Shown: in pieces, positions 42,462 to 51,308 of the stretch
Layout of the letters: every line of letters starts with the position of its first letter
Position numbering within the stretch: position 1 is the stretch's first letter
Assembly: GCF_004358205.1 (NCBI RefSeq)
Contig: NZ_SMYO01000006.1
Span: forward strand, 124,001 to 188,000
From: Bacillus salipaludis
GTDB lineage: Bacteria; Bacillota; Bacilli; Bacillales_B; DSM-18226
DNA length: 64,000 nt
Direction of reading: 5' to 3'
Translations under genes and position numbers: made by a program
The notes under the pieces: model-generated
Databases searched by the model: none
The model's input: only the letters and a program-made list of their open reading frames with translations
Told to the model about the DNA's origin: nothing

Positions 42462-42582
42462 CTAATATTTCTCCTAATCTTTCAGTTCCCTTATACAAGG
42501 GTTTACTTTAACCATTATTCCCCATTTTAAGCATATTAGTCGTGTGAATGGGTGGCCTTTTGTGATCTACTTGAAAACCTTT

Positions 42583-43482
42583 TTATGATGCTTTGGCATG
42601 GTTTTTCATCTTCTTATTCTCTGGTCGTCTATATGTTGCCAATATAGCTCCAATAATCGTAATCACCCCTCCTACAAGTGTTAATATCGAGAAGCGCTCA
42701 TGTAAAAGCAGGACACCAAAAACAACGGTCCAAACCGGAAGCAGGTTGATAAATGGTGCAGACAGAGCAGGGCCGACAATTTTTACCCCTGCATTCCAAG
42801 CGAAGAAGGCTAAAACTGATGCTAGTGTACTTACAAATGCCACGGCAAACCATGCGGTAGCAGTCATATGAATCATGTCCGGATGAACAGTACCGATACA
42901 ACTAATGGCACTAAGAATGGTACCGTAAAAGGATGCCCCTGCGGTCATTGTTAATGGATCTATCTTACTCCCATACTTTTTCCCAAGGACTGTATAAACT
43001 CCCCAAGCTAAACACGATAGAAGAATTTCTACAATACCAATCATCGAAGCGTAGGTAGTTCCTCCTTGTTTCCCCTGAACCAAAAGAATAACACCAACAA
43101 TGGAAACGAGAGCACCGAACCAGGATTTTGCTTTTATTTGTTCTTTTAAAAAAAGCGGTGTAAAAAATAAGATGGCGATTGGAATCCCCGCAGAAATCAT
43201 GCCCGCATAAGAAGCACTAAGAGAACGTAACCCTAAATAATTCAATGTTGAAAATGCAAAAATCCCCAAAAAGCCAAGAATCAATAACTCTTTCCACTTT
43301 GAAAAAATAGGAAATTTCTTTTTATTTAACGCTAATAGCGCCCAAAGTATAAACGTAGAAATAGCCCAGCGAATCGTATTTAGTAATGTTGCTGGTAAAG
43401 CAGGTGCTAAGTATCGCCCGCAAATATAGTTGCCGCCCCAAAGGATTGTAGCAAGTACAAGAAGTAAAACTCCTTTTTTCAT
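42583..43482 (-). CDS. EamA/DMT family transporter
   Basis: This is a 299-residue drug/metabolite transporter with ten helices and two EamA repeats. The first repeat begins at LATILWGGNYICGRYLAPALPA and the second near SCLAWGVYTVLGKKYG. Proteins of this family export amino acids, nucleobases or other small metabolites. The ATG at 43482 has GATGGAGG upstream on the coding strand; an in-frame extension to 43530 precedes that site. It is monocistronic and its substrate is unknown. Confidence 0.88.
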   Translation of the reverse strand: MKKGVLLLVLATILWGGNYICGRYLAPALPATLLNTIRWAISTFILWALLALNKKKFPIFSKWKELLILGFLGIFAFSTLNYLGLRSLSASYAGMISAGIPIAILFFTPLFLKEQIKAKSWFGALVSIVGVILLVQGKQGGTTYASMIGIVEILLSCLAWGVYTVLGKKYGSKIDPLTMTAGASFYGTILSAISCIGTVHPDMIHMTATAWFAVAFVSTLASVLAFFAWNAGVKIVGPALSAPFINLLPVWTVVFGVLLLHERFSILTLVGGVITIIGAILATYRRPENKKMKNHAKAS

Positions 43483-43778
43483 AAAAATTCCTCCATCATT
43501 GAGATATGGCCCATCGTCTGGAAGGCACATAATCCCTAATTCCTATTTCAGTTCCGTTGTTTCCGATAGAAAGATGATCCGGAAAACTTCGATTTAATCT
43601 GTACAAAATGCTTTCGTGCTTTATTTAGCGAAAAGGAACTATTTCTATCATATCTAATTTTGTTTGTATCCTACAAGTTTTTGAAAAATCTACTAGAATG
43701 GATTGTATATTAATTAGAAAATTGAGATAATAGAATTGTAACTCTTTCACAATTTTATTCATAAAAGAATGAATTTTT

Positions 43779-44450
43779 ATGGTAAAATATTCAAAGGAAA
43801 GATTTTTAAAAGATAAGGGGAAATTAAGAATTCTAACTAATTTTGTATTTACCGTTATTTTTCTGCTTAGTGTCATTTATTTAATCCGGTATCGATTAAA
43901 TTTAAAGAAAGCTGCTGAAATTTCACAAGATGCCCTTTATCCATTAAAAGAGAGTGAGTTTGCTAGTCTTTTGGTACCGGTTGAATGGAAAGAGATGACC
44001 CCACTTACGAAACATACGAGATCGTATCAGTATGTTAAATGGGGAACTGTGTTTGCCCTTTTGATTTTAGTGGTAATATTAGCAATAGTGATTACAACTG
44101 AATTCCTAGGTTCTTCATTTTTTAGTTTGGCCTATTTGTTCTATTTAATCATTAGCCTTGTTCGTCATCAAGGCAATTTGTATATCCTGCCAAATGGGAT
44201 TATTATAAATGGAAAATACTATTCGGCAAGCCAAATTCATCATTATGAAACCGAACAAATAGTTCGTTGGCATGAGTTGTATGGTTATCATTCCCGTGTC
44301 GACAACGGCTTTAAATTGACTTTTGATATTAAAAAGAAGACATTTCAACCAGATTATATGATTGTAGAGGACTCTTCCCATCTTCGACAGATTACTGACT
44401 TACTTGACCAACAAGGGATCAAAGGAGTCCAAAAAACAGAAAAAAATTAG
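43779..44450 (+). CDS. Uncharacterised membrane protein with PH-like C-terminal part
   Basis: I do not recognise a named family for this 223-residue protein. One hydrophobic segment lies near residues 18-38 (ILTNFVFTVIFLLSVIYLI) and two more near residues 90-130. The C-terminal third is soluble and beta-rich (LYILPNGIIINGKYYSASQI, TFDIKKKTFQPDYMIVED), which resembles bacterial PH-like membrane-anchored domains. The ribosome binding site is weak. It is directly upstream of the extra ftsZ but separated by 180 bp with an inverted repeat, so no operon is implied. Confidence 0.65.
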   Translation: MVKYSKERFLKDKGKLRILTNFVFTVIFLLSVIYLIRYRLNLKKAAEISQDALYPLKESEFASLLVPVEWKEMTPLTKHTRSYQYVKWGTVFALLILVVILAIVITTEFLGSSFFSLAYLFYLIISLVRHQGNLYILPNGIIINGKYYSASQIHHYETEQIVRWHELYGYHSRVDNGFKLTFDIKKKTFQPDYMIVEDSSHLRQITDLLDQQGIKGVQKTEKN

Positions 44451-44632
44451 TCTTGGTTTATTCCAGTCGTATAGGTGAGGAATACCTATCGTGTTTGAGT
44501 GACCACAGGACTATATAAAAAATCACATTATCTTGATAAAATATTAGATAACTATAAAATACATATAAAATACTCTTGAAAATAGATACACGCCATTTTC
44601 ATTACTAGAGTGGTTCAATAGGAGGAACAAAC

Positions 44633-45856
44633 ATGTGGGATTTCGATTTAAATATAGATCAGGTAGCAAGAATTAAAGTAATTGGTGTCGGCGGCGGCGG
44701 TAATAACGCTGTTAACCGAATGATTGAGGATGGAGTTCAAGGTGTCGAATTTATTGCAGTCAATACAGATGCACAAGCTCTTAAACTCTCAAAAGCGGAA
44801 ATTAAAATGCAAATAGGCGGCTCTTTAACAAGAGGACTTGGTGCAGGAGCGAATCCAGAGGTAGGCAGAAAAGCCGTTGAAGAAAGCCGTCAGCAGCTTG
44901 AAGAGGTTTTAAAAGGAGCGGACATGGTGTTCGTTACCTGTGGAATGGGCGGAGGAACCGGAACAGGTGCCGCACCGGCGATTGCGCAAATCGCACACCG
45001 GTTGGGCGCCCTGACAATTGGCGTAGTCACACGCCCATTCGGTTTTGAAGGCCATAAACGAGCAAAAAATGCAGCAAGCGGGATTGAGCAAATGAGGGAA
45101 GCAGTGGATACCCTGATTATTGTTCCAAACGATCGCTTATTACAAATTGTTGATAAAAAAACACCAATGGTACAGGCATTCCGTGAAGCTGATAATGTCC
45201 TTCGCCAAGGGGTTCAAGGGATTTCGGATCTCATTGCCGTTCCGGGACTTATCAACCTAGATTTTGCTGACGTGAAAACGATTATGACCAATCAGGGAAC
45301 AGCTCTGATGGGAATTGGTGTGGCTAAGGGGGATGGCCGTGCAGTTGAAGCTGCCAAAAAGGCGATTTCGAGTCCATTATTAGAAACCTCAATTGATGGT
45401 GCTCAGGGGATTTTAATGAATATTACCGGAGGCACTGATTTAAGTTTATATGAGGTACAAGAGGCAGCTGATATCGTTGCTTCCGCGGCAGACCAGGAAT
45501 TGAATATGATTTTTGGTTCGATTATAAATGAACATCTTAAGGATGAAATCATGATTACCGTGATTGCAACAGGCTTTGATGATAAAGAAGCGGCGCCGTC
45601 TGCTCAAGCCTCCAACCAAACGAGAGAAGTCCATTCCCTTCGGCCTGCCCCAACCCAGCACAGACGGGAACATGTAATCCGTGAGGACCGGGTTCAAGAT
45701 TACAATCGAAAACAAGAGGAAGAGGCTCCTGTTCGAAACAGGAATCGGCAGCAAAAAGAAGAAACAGGATATGGACATAATCGAGAAAGTCGACAATCTG
45801 AAGATACACTAGATATCCCAGCGTTTTTACGAAATAGGAATAACAGGAATCGATAA
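44633..45856 (+). CDS. ftsZ: FtsZ tubulin-like cell-division GTPase, apparent second copy
   Basis: FtsZ polymerises with GTP into the division ring. This 407-residue protein has every functional region: [12 protein letters not shown] near residue 20, the GTP signature [12 protein letters not shown] near 105, the T7 synergy loop [11 protein letters not shown] near 208, a charged linker rich in Gln, Arg and Glu, and the C-terminal partner-binding peptide [12 protein letters not shown]. The normal ftsZ of Bacillus lies behind ftsA in the dcw cluster; none of those genes is here. The gene is monocistronic with its own ribosome binding site (AGGAGGAA) and terminator. Residues such as FVTCGMGGG and [20 protein letters not shown] differ from the usual Bacillus sequence, so I infer a diverged paralogue. 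Confidence 0.93.
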   Translation: MWDFDLNIDQVARIKVIGVGGGGNNAVNRMIEDGVQGVEFIAVNTDAQALKLSKAEIKMQIGGSLTRGLGAGANPEVGRKAVEESRQQLEEVLKGADMVFVTCGMGGGTGTGAAPAIAQIAHRLGALTIGVVTRPFGFEGHKRAKNAASGIEQMREAVDTLIIVPNDRLLQIVDKKTPMVQAFREADNVLRQGVQGISDLIAVPGLINLDFADVKTIMTNQGTALMGIGVAKGDGRAVEAAKKAISSPLLETSIDGAQGILMNITGGTDLSLYEVQEAADIVASAADQELNMIFGSIINEHLKDEIMITVIATGFDDKEAAPSAQASNQTREVHSLRPAPTQHRREHVIREDRVQDYNRKQEEEAPVRNRNRQQKEETGYGHNRESRQSEDTLDIPAFLRNRNNRNR

Positions 45857-45859
45857 CGA

Positions 45860-45890
45860 GGTGCCTGTCACCACCCGAATTTTGTTGAAA
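45860..45890. repeat. Small palindromic repeat, copy 2
   Basis: The core GGTGCCTGTCACC (45860-45872) is followed by ACCCGAATTTTGTTGAAA. It begins 3 bp after the ftsZ stop codon. Confidence 0.65.
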
Positions 45891-45905
45891 AATGTTGAAA
45901 ATATA

Positions 45906-45940
45906 AAAACTACGGAGTGTATTTTACTTCGTAGTTTTTT
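45906..45940 (+). terminator. Terminator after ftsZ
   Basis: AAAAACTACG and CGTAGTTTTTT, with an inner AGT/ACT pairing, form a stem followed by a T-run. Confidence 0.85.
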
Positions 45941-46033
45941 ACTATAACTCTGATACTTTATGCATTTTTGTTGATAAATTTATACATTATGGAATAATTA
46001 AGAATAATTTAAAGAGTCTGCGAGGGGATTCAG

Positions 46034-47284
46034 ATGGCTAGCAGAAAAACAGCAATTATTGTTGGCGGAGGTATTGGTGGGCTTGTTACTGCCCTAAAAC
46101 TTCATCGCGCAAACGCGTCAGTGCGTGTATTTGAAAGTGTCGAAAACATTCAGGCTTTAGGAGTAGGAATTAACCTCTTGCCACATGCAGTTCGTGTCCT
46201 TACTGAATTAGGATTAATGGATAAATTAAATAAAATAGGCTTGCCAACGGCTGAACTTATTTATGTAAATCAATTTGGCCAGAAAATTTGGGAGGAAGCA
46301 AGAGGGATCGATGCGGGATATCGCTGGCCGCAATATTCATTTCACCGCGGGCGCTTGCAAATGCTTTTATTAGAAGCAGTGAAGGAGCAACTAGGGGAGG
46401 AGGCCGTAATCACAGGTCACCATCTTTCTTCGTTTGAAACAGTAGGTGATGAGGTGGTTGCTCATTTTGTCAATCGAAAAACAAGAGAGTCACTTGGCTC
46501 CTATCGTGCAGATATGATGGTAGCGGCAGACGGAATACATTCCGTTGTCCGGAAACATTTTTATCCAAATGAAGGATTACCGAAATTTAGTGGTCGGATA
46601 TTATGGAGGGGTATTTCTGAATTTACTCCATTTCTAACGGGTAAAACGATGATTATGGCAGGGTATCAGGATCAGAAATTTGTTGCGTATCCTGTTTGTC
46701 CAAAAACAGCGGCAAAAGGAAGTTCCTTAGTGAACTGGATTGCTGAACTTACAGTTGGCGGAGATTTACCATCACGTGCTGATTGGAACAAGAAAATTAG
46801 TAAAGATATTTTTGCGCCTGCATTTGCTTCATGGGATTTCGGCTGGTTAAATGTACCAAAGTTAATTGAGCAAACAGATGCCGTTTACGAATTTCCAATG
46901 GTTGATCGTGACCCACTGCCGCAATGGACATTCGGAAGAGTCACGCTCCTAGGGGATGCAGCCCATCCGATGTATCCGATTGGTTCAAATGGTGCTTCCC
47001 AAGCCATTTTGGATGCCGATGCATTAGGACAAGTTCTTATGGAACAGTCCGATATTGAGCTTGCTTTAAAAGCTTATGAAACAGCACGGTTAGCTCCAAC
47101 TGCAAACATTGTTTTAAGTAATCGGAAAAATGGGCCGGAAGTCGTCATGCAAATTGTAAAAGAACGGGCACCGAATGGGTTTGAGCATTTACATGACGTA
47201 ATTTCTCGTCAGGAACTCGAAAATATTGCCAATCGATATAAGCGAATCGCAGGGTTTGACAAGGAAACTTTAAATACAAAATAG
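46034..47284 (+). CDS. FAD-dependent aromatic monooxygenase (PhzS/salicylate hydroxylase-like)
   Basis: This 416-residue class A flavin monooxygenase has the FAD-binding loop IIVGGGIGGLVTALKLHR, the DG motif ADMMVAADGIHSVVRKHF (about residue 165) and the second FAD motif VTLLGDAAHPMYPIGSNGAS (about residue 308). It probably hydroxylates an aromatic or heterocyclic acid using NAD(P)H and oxygen. The stop is 11 bp before a Dabb-domain gene, so a two-gene catabolic or biosynthetic unit is likely. The ATG follows CGAGGGGATTC. The substrate is unknown. Confidence 0.88.
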   Translation: MASRKTAIIVGGGIGGLVTALKLHRANASVRVFESVENIQALGVGINLLPHAVRVLTELGLMDKLNKIGLPTAELIYVNQFGQKIWEEARGIDAGYRWPQYSFHRGRLQMLLLEAVKEQLGEEAVITGHHLSSFETVGDEVVAHFVNRKTRESLGSYRADMMVAADGIHSVVRKHFYPNEGLPKFSGRILWRGISEFTPFLTGKTMIMAGYQDQKFVAYPVCPKTAAKGSSLVNWIAELTVGGDLPSRADWNKKISKDIFAPAFASWDFGWLNVPKLIEQTDAVYEFPMVDRDPLPQWTFGRVTLLGDAAHPMYPIGSNGASQAILDADALGQVLMEQSDIELALKAYETARLAPTANIVLSNRKNGPEVVMQIVKERAPNGFEHLHDVISRQELENIANRYKRIAGFDKETLNTK

Positions 47285-47295
47285 GAGCGGGAACC

Positions 47296-47589
47296 ATGGT
47301 TGAACACATCGTATTACTTAAATTTTCAGAATTAACAACAAGGGAACAAAAAGATATTGCCATCCGCATGACATTAGCACTAAAGGATGAAATTCCGGGA
47401 ATTATTGATATCCAACAGGGCTATAATTTTTCGGAGCGGAATAAAGGGTATGAAGTAGGTTTGACAGTCCGCTTTGATCATCGTCATTCTTTAGAGAATT
47501 ATGGTCCCCATCCAAAACATCAGGAAGTCTTTTCTTTTTTAAAAGAAATCGGCTTGGAGGATTTGATTGCAGTTGATTTTGACTTTTAG
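47296..47589 (+). CDS. Dabb (stress-responsive alpha/beta barrel) domain protein
   Basis: This 97-residue protein is a single Dabb domain. It opens with MVEHIVLLKFSE, has the strand-loop GIIDIQQGYNFSERNKGYEV and the conserved HPKHQEVFSFLK near residue 76. Such dimeric ferredoxin-like barrels act as small enzymes or binding proteins in aromatic or polyketide pathways. Its coupling to the monooxygenase gene suggests it handles the product of that enzyme. The ribosome binding site is GGAGCGGGA. Confidence 0.87.
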   Translation: MVEHIVLLKFSELTTREQKDIAIRMTLALKDEIPGIIDIQQGYNFSERNKGYEVGLTVRFDHRHSLENYGPHPKHQEVFSFLKEIGLEDLIAVDFDF

Positions 47590-47700
47590 AAAAGGATATG
47601 ATTTGTATTTGTTTGCACATAATAAAAGGACTGACTGTAGAAATCTTTTTAAACTATTGCACCATATCTATTCGTATTAAAAGAAGGAAGGAAAAAGAAT

Positions 47701-48207
47701 ATGTCCTTTATTGGCATTGTCATTATTATCGTGTTAATTTATTTTCTTATTATTCGCCCGCTAACCCGGCGGAATCGCCCGCAAATTTACGAGCCAAGAA
47801 GGGATCAATATGACCAAAGGGGCTATAATGGTCCAAGAAACTACTATGGTGCTACGCCAGGCCGAGGCTTTGGAGGATTCGGAGGAATTGCAGGAGGAAT
47901 GGCAGCTGGAGCCTTGCTAACCTATCTATTTGAGCAGGGACGAATTGGCTTCGATCAATACCATTCCCTGCAAAATCTAGAGGATCATGAAATCATGAGA
48001 GAATTAATGGACCAAAATATTCTCCAAGAACATGAAATTGATCAACTACAAGAACAGTTAGGGCACCAAGACGATAATGGTGATTGGGATGGAGAACGAA
48101 ATGGCGATGGTCCAAATAACGTCGACGATAATGACCAGGATAACCAACAAAACAACAATGACAATGACTTTAGTGACTGGGATAACGGTGACGACAATTG
48201 GGTTTAA
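47701..48207 (+). CDS. Membrane-anchored protein with Asp/Asn-rich tail
   Basis: I do not recognise the family of this 168-residue protein. An N-terminal helix (MSFIGIVIIIVLIYFLIIRP) anchors it, followed by an Arg/Tyr/Pro-rich stretch and a glycine-rich hydrophobic segment FGGFGGIAGGMAAGALLTYL (about residues 58-77). The last 50 residues are almost only Asp, Asn, Gln, Gly and Trp (NNVDDNDQDNQQNNNDNDF). The codons of this tail are repetitive (AAC AAC AAT GAC AAT GAC), so its length may vary between strains. The ATG follows AAGGAAGG. Confidence 0.75.
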   Translation: MSFIGIVIIIVLIYFLIIRPLTRRNRPQIYEPRRDQYDQRGYNGPRNYYGATPGRGFGGFGGIAGGMAAGALLTYLFEQGRIGFDQYHSLQNLEDHEIMRELMDQNILQEHEIDQLQEQLGHQDDNGDWDGERNGDGPNNVDDNDQDNQQNNNDNDFSDWDNGDDNWV

Positions 48208-48230
48208 AAATTGAAAGAAGTTCCAAATAC

Positions 48231-48272
48231 AAGCCTGCTTCCTTTAACAAATAAAGAAGGCAGGCTTTTTTT
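48231..48272 (+). terminator. Terminator after the Asp/Asn-rich protein gene
   Basis: AAGCCTGCTTC and GAAGGCAGGCTT form a stem with one bulge and are followed by TTTTT. Confidence 0.8.
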
Positions 48273-48273
48273 G

Positions 48274-48322
48274 ATTCGACAAAGTTCGGGCGGTGACAGG
48301 CACCGCCCGAACTTTGTCGAAT
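48274..48322. repeat. Perfect 49-bp palindrome, copy 3 of the small repeat family
   Basis: Two perfectly complementary 22-base arms (ATTCGACAAAGTTCGGGCGG on the left) surround the loop ACAGG. The centre GGTGACAGGCACC is the reverse complement of the core found at 19008 and 45860. Confidence 0.85.
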
Positions 48323-48492
48323 TATACTCCTTGTATAAAAATCTAAATTGCATGATTTTTTTGTATTGGTAAATCCTATTTGTAGACTGAATTTTTTTTG
48401 GTTGCAATTTTTGAACTGATGGTATATGATGGTTTTTATGCGTATTAGGGATGCAGGAAAATATATACAAATCAACTAAGGGGGATACAATT

Positions 48493-50022
48493 TTGGATCA
48501 TACGTTAAATAAGGCCGCTTCTCCGCCGTATGGTGTCATCGCAGTATTGATGGTCGGGGCCTTTATTGCTTTTTTAAATAATACGTTATTAAATATAGCC
48601 CTTCCATCGATCATGAAGGATTTAGATGTAGAGGCCTCAACGGTTCAGTGGCTGACTACAGGGTTTATGCTCGTAAACGGGATATTAATCCCAACCACCG
48701 CCTACTTAATCCAAAAATATACAGTTCGCAGACTATTCTTAGTCGCAATGGGGCTATTCACCGTTGGGACAATTCTTGCTGGATTTGCACATTTTTTTAT
48801 TATGTTATTAGCTGGCCGTATGATACAAGCTTCTGGCTCGGCCATCTTAATGCCATTATTAATGAATGTTATGCTAGTAAGCTTCCCAGTGGAAAAAAGG
48901 GGAACTGCGATGGGGGTATTCGGGTTAATTTTAATGTTTGCCCCGGCAATTGGTCCGACTTTATCCGGCTGGATTATTGAACATTACGATTGGAGAATGC
49001 TTTTTCATTTTGTTACTCCCATTGCCATTATCGTTCTTTTGATTGGCTTTTTCATGCTTAAGGATAAAAAAGAGAAAATGGATATGCGCTTGGATTTCAT
49101 TGCACTTCTTCTATCAAGCATGGGATTTGGTGGAATTCTTTATGGGTTTAGTTCAGCAGGAAAAAAGGGCTGGGATAGCCCTGAGGTTTATGGAACCATT
49201 ATTGTCGGAGTTATTTCATTAACTGTTTTTATCATCCGTCAATTAAAGCAGGAACGACCAATGCTGAACTTCAAGGTCTATCAGTACCCAATGTTCTCGC
49301 TATCATCGGCTATTTCAATGGTTTTGTATATGGCATTATTTTCAGGGATGCTGCTTCTTCCAATATATGTTCAAACCTTGAGGGGAATTACTCCGATGGA
49401 TGCCGGGCTTTTACTACTGCCAGGGGCACTTCTAATGTCCATCATGTCTCCGATTACAGGGAAATTATTTGATAAGATCGGTGGACGCATCCTAGCCATC
49501 ATCGGATTAAGCATTGTTACAGTTACCACTTATGGATTTAGCCAATTAACCTTGCATACGACTTATACACATCTCATTCTTTTATATTCCATTCGAAGTC
49601 TTGGGATTTCTATGGTGATGATGCCGGTTTCGACTAATGGTTTGAACCAATTACCGAAATCACTTTATCCGCATGGAACAGCAATGAATAATACATTGAA
49701 CCAAGTAGCAGGAGCCATTGGGACGGCATTACTAGTAACGATTATGACAAACCGCACAGCATCACAGGCCAAAGAAATTGGTGCTGAGGCGATGAAGCAT
49801 CTTACATCGAAGCCAACACCGGCAGCACTTGCTGAGATGAAGCAGCAGGTTATGATGAAGGCGATGTTAAATGGAATCAACTATTCCTTCCTTGTCGCTA
49901 CTTTTATTGCAGCTTTGGCACTTTTTCTAGCCTTCTTTATCAAACGGGCCAAACAAGCCGAAGAACCCATTGAAGGAAACTCACGAAGTAAAAAAGTTAG
50001 AACCAAATTAGCGGAAAATTAG
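48493..50022 (+). CDS. MFS multidrug efflux transporter, DHA2 (EmrB/QacA) family
   Basis: This is a proton-driven exporter with fourteen predicted helices and about 509 residues. It begins with a short tail and the helix VIAVLMVGAFIAFLNNTLLN. The antiporter motifs LNIALPSIMKDL, TTGFMLVNGILIPTTAYL (motif D1 region) and MGVFGLILMFAPAIGPTLSG (motif C) are clear. I chose the TTG at 48493 because AAGGGGG lies 8 bp upstream; the in-frame ATG at 48451 has no good site. It is monocistronic. Probable substrates are lipophilic drugs, but this is not shown. Confidence 0.9.
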   Translation: MDHTLNKAASPPYGVIAVLMVGAFIAFLNNTLLNIALPSIMKDLDVEASTVQWLTTGFMLVNGILIPTTAYLIQKYTVRRLFLVAMGLFTVGTILAGFAHFFIMLLAGRMIQASGSAILMPLLMNVMLVSFPVEKRGTAMGVFGLILMFAPAIGPTLSGWIIEHYDWRMLFHFVTPIAIIVLLIGFFMLKDKKEKMDMRLDFIALLLSSMGFGGILYGFSSAGKKGWDSPEVYGTIIVGVISLTVFIIRQLKQERPMLNFKVYQYPMFSLSSAISMVLYMALFSGMLLLPIYVQTLRGITPMDAGLLLLPGALLMSIMSPITGKLFDKIGGRILAIIGLSIVTVTTYGFSQLTLHTTYTHLILLYSIRSLGISMVMMPVSTNGLNQLPKSLYPHGTAMNNTLNQVAGAIGTALLVTIMTNRTASQAKEIGAEAMKHLTSKPTPAALAEMKQQVMMKAMLNGINYSFLVATFIAALALFLAFFIKRAKQAEEPIEGNSRSKKVRTKLAEN

Positions 50023-50027
50023 AATAG

Positions 50028-50058
50028 AAAAAGGGTGGCTCCATGAGTCACCCTTTTT
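50028..50058. terminator. Bidirectional terminator after the MFS gene
   Basis: AAAAAGGGTGGCTC and GAGTCACCCTTTTT form a 14-bp stem (one wobble pair) with a 3-base loop, between convergent genes. Confidence 0.9.
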
Positions 50059-50069
50059 CATCAGGTATT

Positions 50070-50489
50070 TTATGCACTTGTTTTTAAATCATAAGAAAAA
50101 TCGCTGTCATTCCATTCGAAAATGCCTTCCTGTAAACGAATGGTGGGATTAAACGGACATGGAATTGAAACTACTTCTTCTGAGTAACTCTTTATTTCCT
50201 CCCGACATTTTTCAACCAATTGTGTTTTCAACAGAAGGAGTTCGTCTTTTGAGGCTACACGGATTAGTCTGTTAATCGAAATTTTACTCTCATTTATCCC
50301 ATACTTTTCGCAAATACTATCATGAAAACCTTTATTAAACTGAATCATCATGGGAAGGTCTTGGATAGATGCCACACCATATACTTCTTTAATTACATCC
50401 TCATATCTAATTTGACTGCCGGTAGCAAATCTGGTTATTTTCTTTTCTGGGTTTTCCAATATATAAACTGTTTCAATTGAATTATTCAT
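50070..50489 (-). CDS. Uncharacterised soluble protein next to an XRE-cupin regulator
   Basis: I do not recognise this 139-residue protein. It is soluble, mixed alpha/beta, and has single cysteines near residues 59, 94 and 111 (FHDSICEKYG, LVEKCREEIK, SIPCPFNPTI). The opening SIETVYILENPEKKITRFAT looks like a beta strand pair. It starts 22 bp after the regulator gene and is probably cotranscribed with it. The ATG follows GAGGAGAGGC. Confidence 0.68.
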   Translation of the reverse strand: MNNSIETVYILENPEKKITRFATGSQIRYEDVIKEVYGVASIQDLPMMIQFNKGFHDSICEKYGINESKISINRLIRVASKDELLLLKTQLVEKCREEIKSYSEEVVSIPCPFNPTIRLQEGIFEWNDSDFSYDLKTSA

Positions 50490-50511
50490 AAAAATCTGCC
50501 TCTCCTCATAA

Positions 50512-51084
50512 TTAAAGTTGGATGTTTGGACTGGAATAGTAAATTACCACACTAATTTCACAAATTTCTTTATCTCTATTTTCAAAAATCTGATAAACAT
50601 CAGTTGAAAAGGAGACGGAATCTCCTTGGTCCAATGAATACTGATCTTCATCACCAATGGTAATTGAGAATGTACCGGAATGGACTGTGATTGATTTAAT
50701 CGCACCAATTCCGTTTGGTTCAGTATAGTGATTGCAGCCTGGATGAAGACGGGCCCGGTAACTTTCAATCGGTATACCTGGTGAAGCAAATGTATTATAA
50801 ACCTCATACAAGTCATTATCCTCCTTGAAAAAAGGCTGGTCAGCCATTCGAATCATTTTAACAGAAGGATTCATTGCTAAAAAGGAAGCGAAAGGAATTT
50901 GCAGGCCAGCAGCAATTTTCCAAAGAATGGAGACGGTTGGATTAGAGGCTCCGCGCTCAATTTGACCAAGCATTGGCTTACTAACCCCAGTCAAGTCAGC
51001 CAGCTCGTCCAAAGTTAATTTCCGTTGTTGCCGGAAGTACCGCAACCGCTGGCCTATTTGAGCCGTTAAGATATCCTTATCCAT
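50512..51084 (-). CDS. XRE-family transcriptional regulator with cupin sensor domain
   Basis: This 190-residue regulator has an N-terminal helix-turn-helix (LRYFRQQRKLTLDELADLTG, then VSKPMLGQIERGASNPTVS, about residues 13-50) and a C-terminal cupin barrel (HSGTFSITIGDEDQYSLDQG near residue 135). This architecture is typical of SutR/PuuR-like regulators of amino-acid, polyamine or sulfur genes. It is divergent from a PLP aminotransferase gene across 220 bp of AT-rich DNA, which it may control. The ATG is preceded by AAAGGGG-like bases. Confidence 0.87.
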   Translation of the reverse strand: MDKDILTAQIGQRLRYFRQQRKLTLDELADLTGVSKPMLGQIERGASNPTVSILWKIAAGLQIPFASFLAMNPSVKMIRMADQPFFKEDNDLYEVYNTFASPGIPIESYRARLHPGCNHYTEPNGIGAIKSITVHSGTFSITIGDEDQYSLDQGDSVSFSTDVYQIFENRDKEICEISVVIYYSSPNIQL

Positions 51085-51308
51085 TAAATAACCCCTTTGT
51101 TGGATACAGTATATTACTTTATAAAAATATTATAACATATTTCTATAATGCTTTAGGGCTATAACGTATAAACAAATTAAGGCGAAAAATTTTTCTAAAT
51201 ATTTTGCAAAATGAAATTTATTATCTTATAATGTACAATAAATCTAATATATTATATTTTTTACATCAAAAGGTTGAATACAATATAAATAAAAGGAAGC
51301 GACATTAT

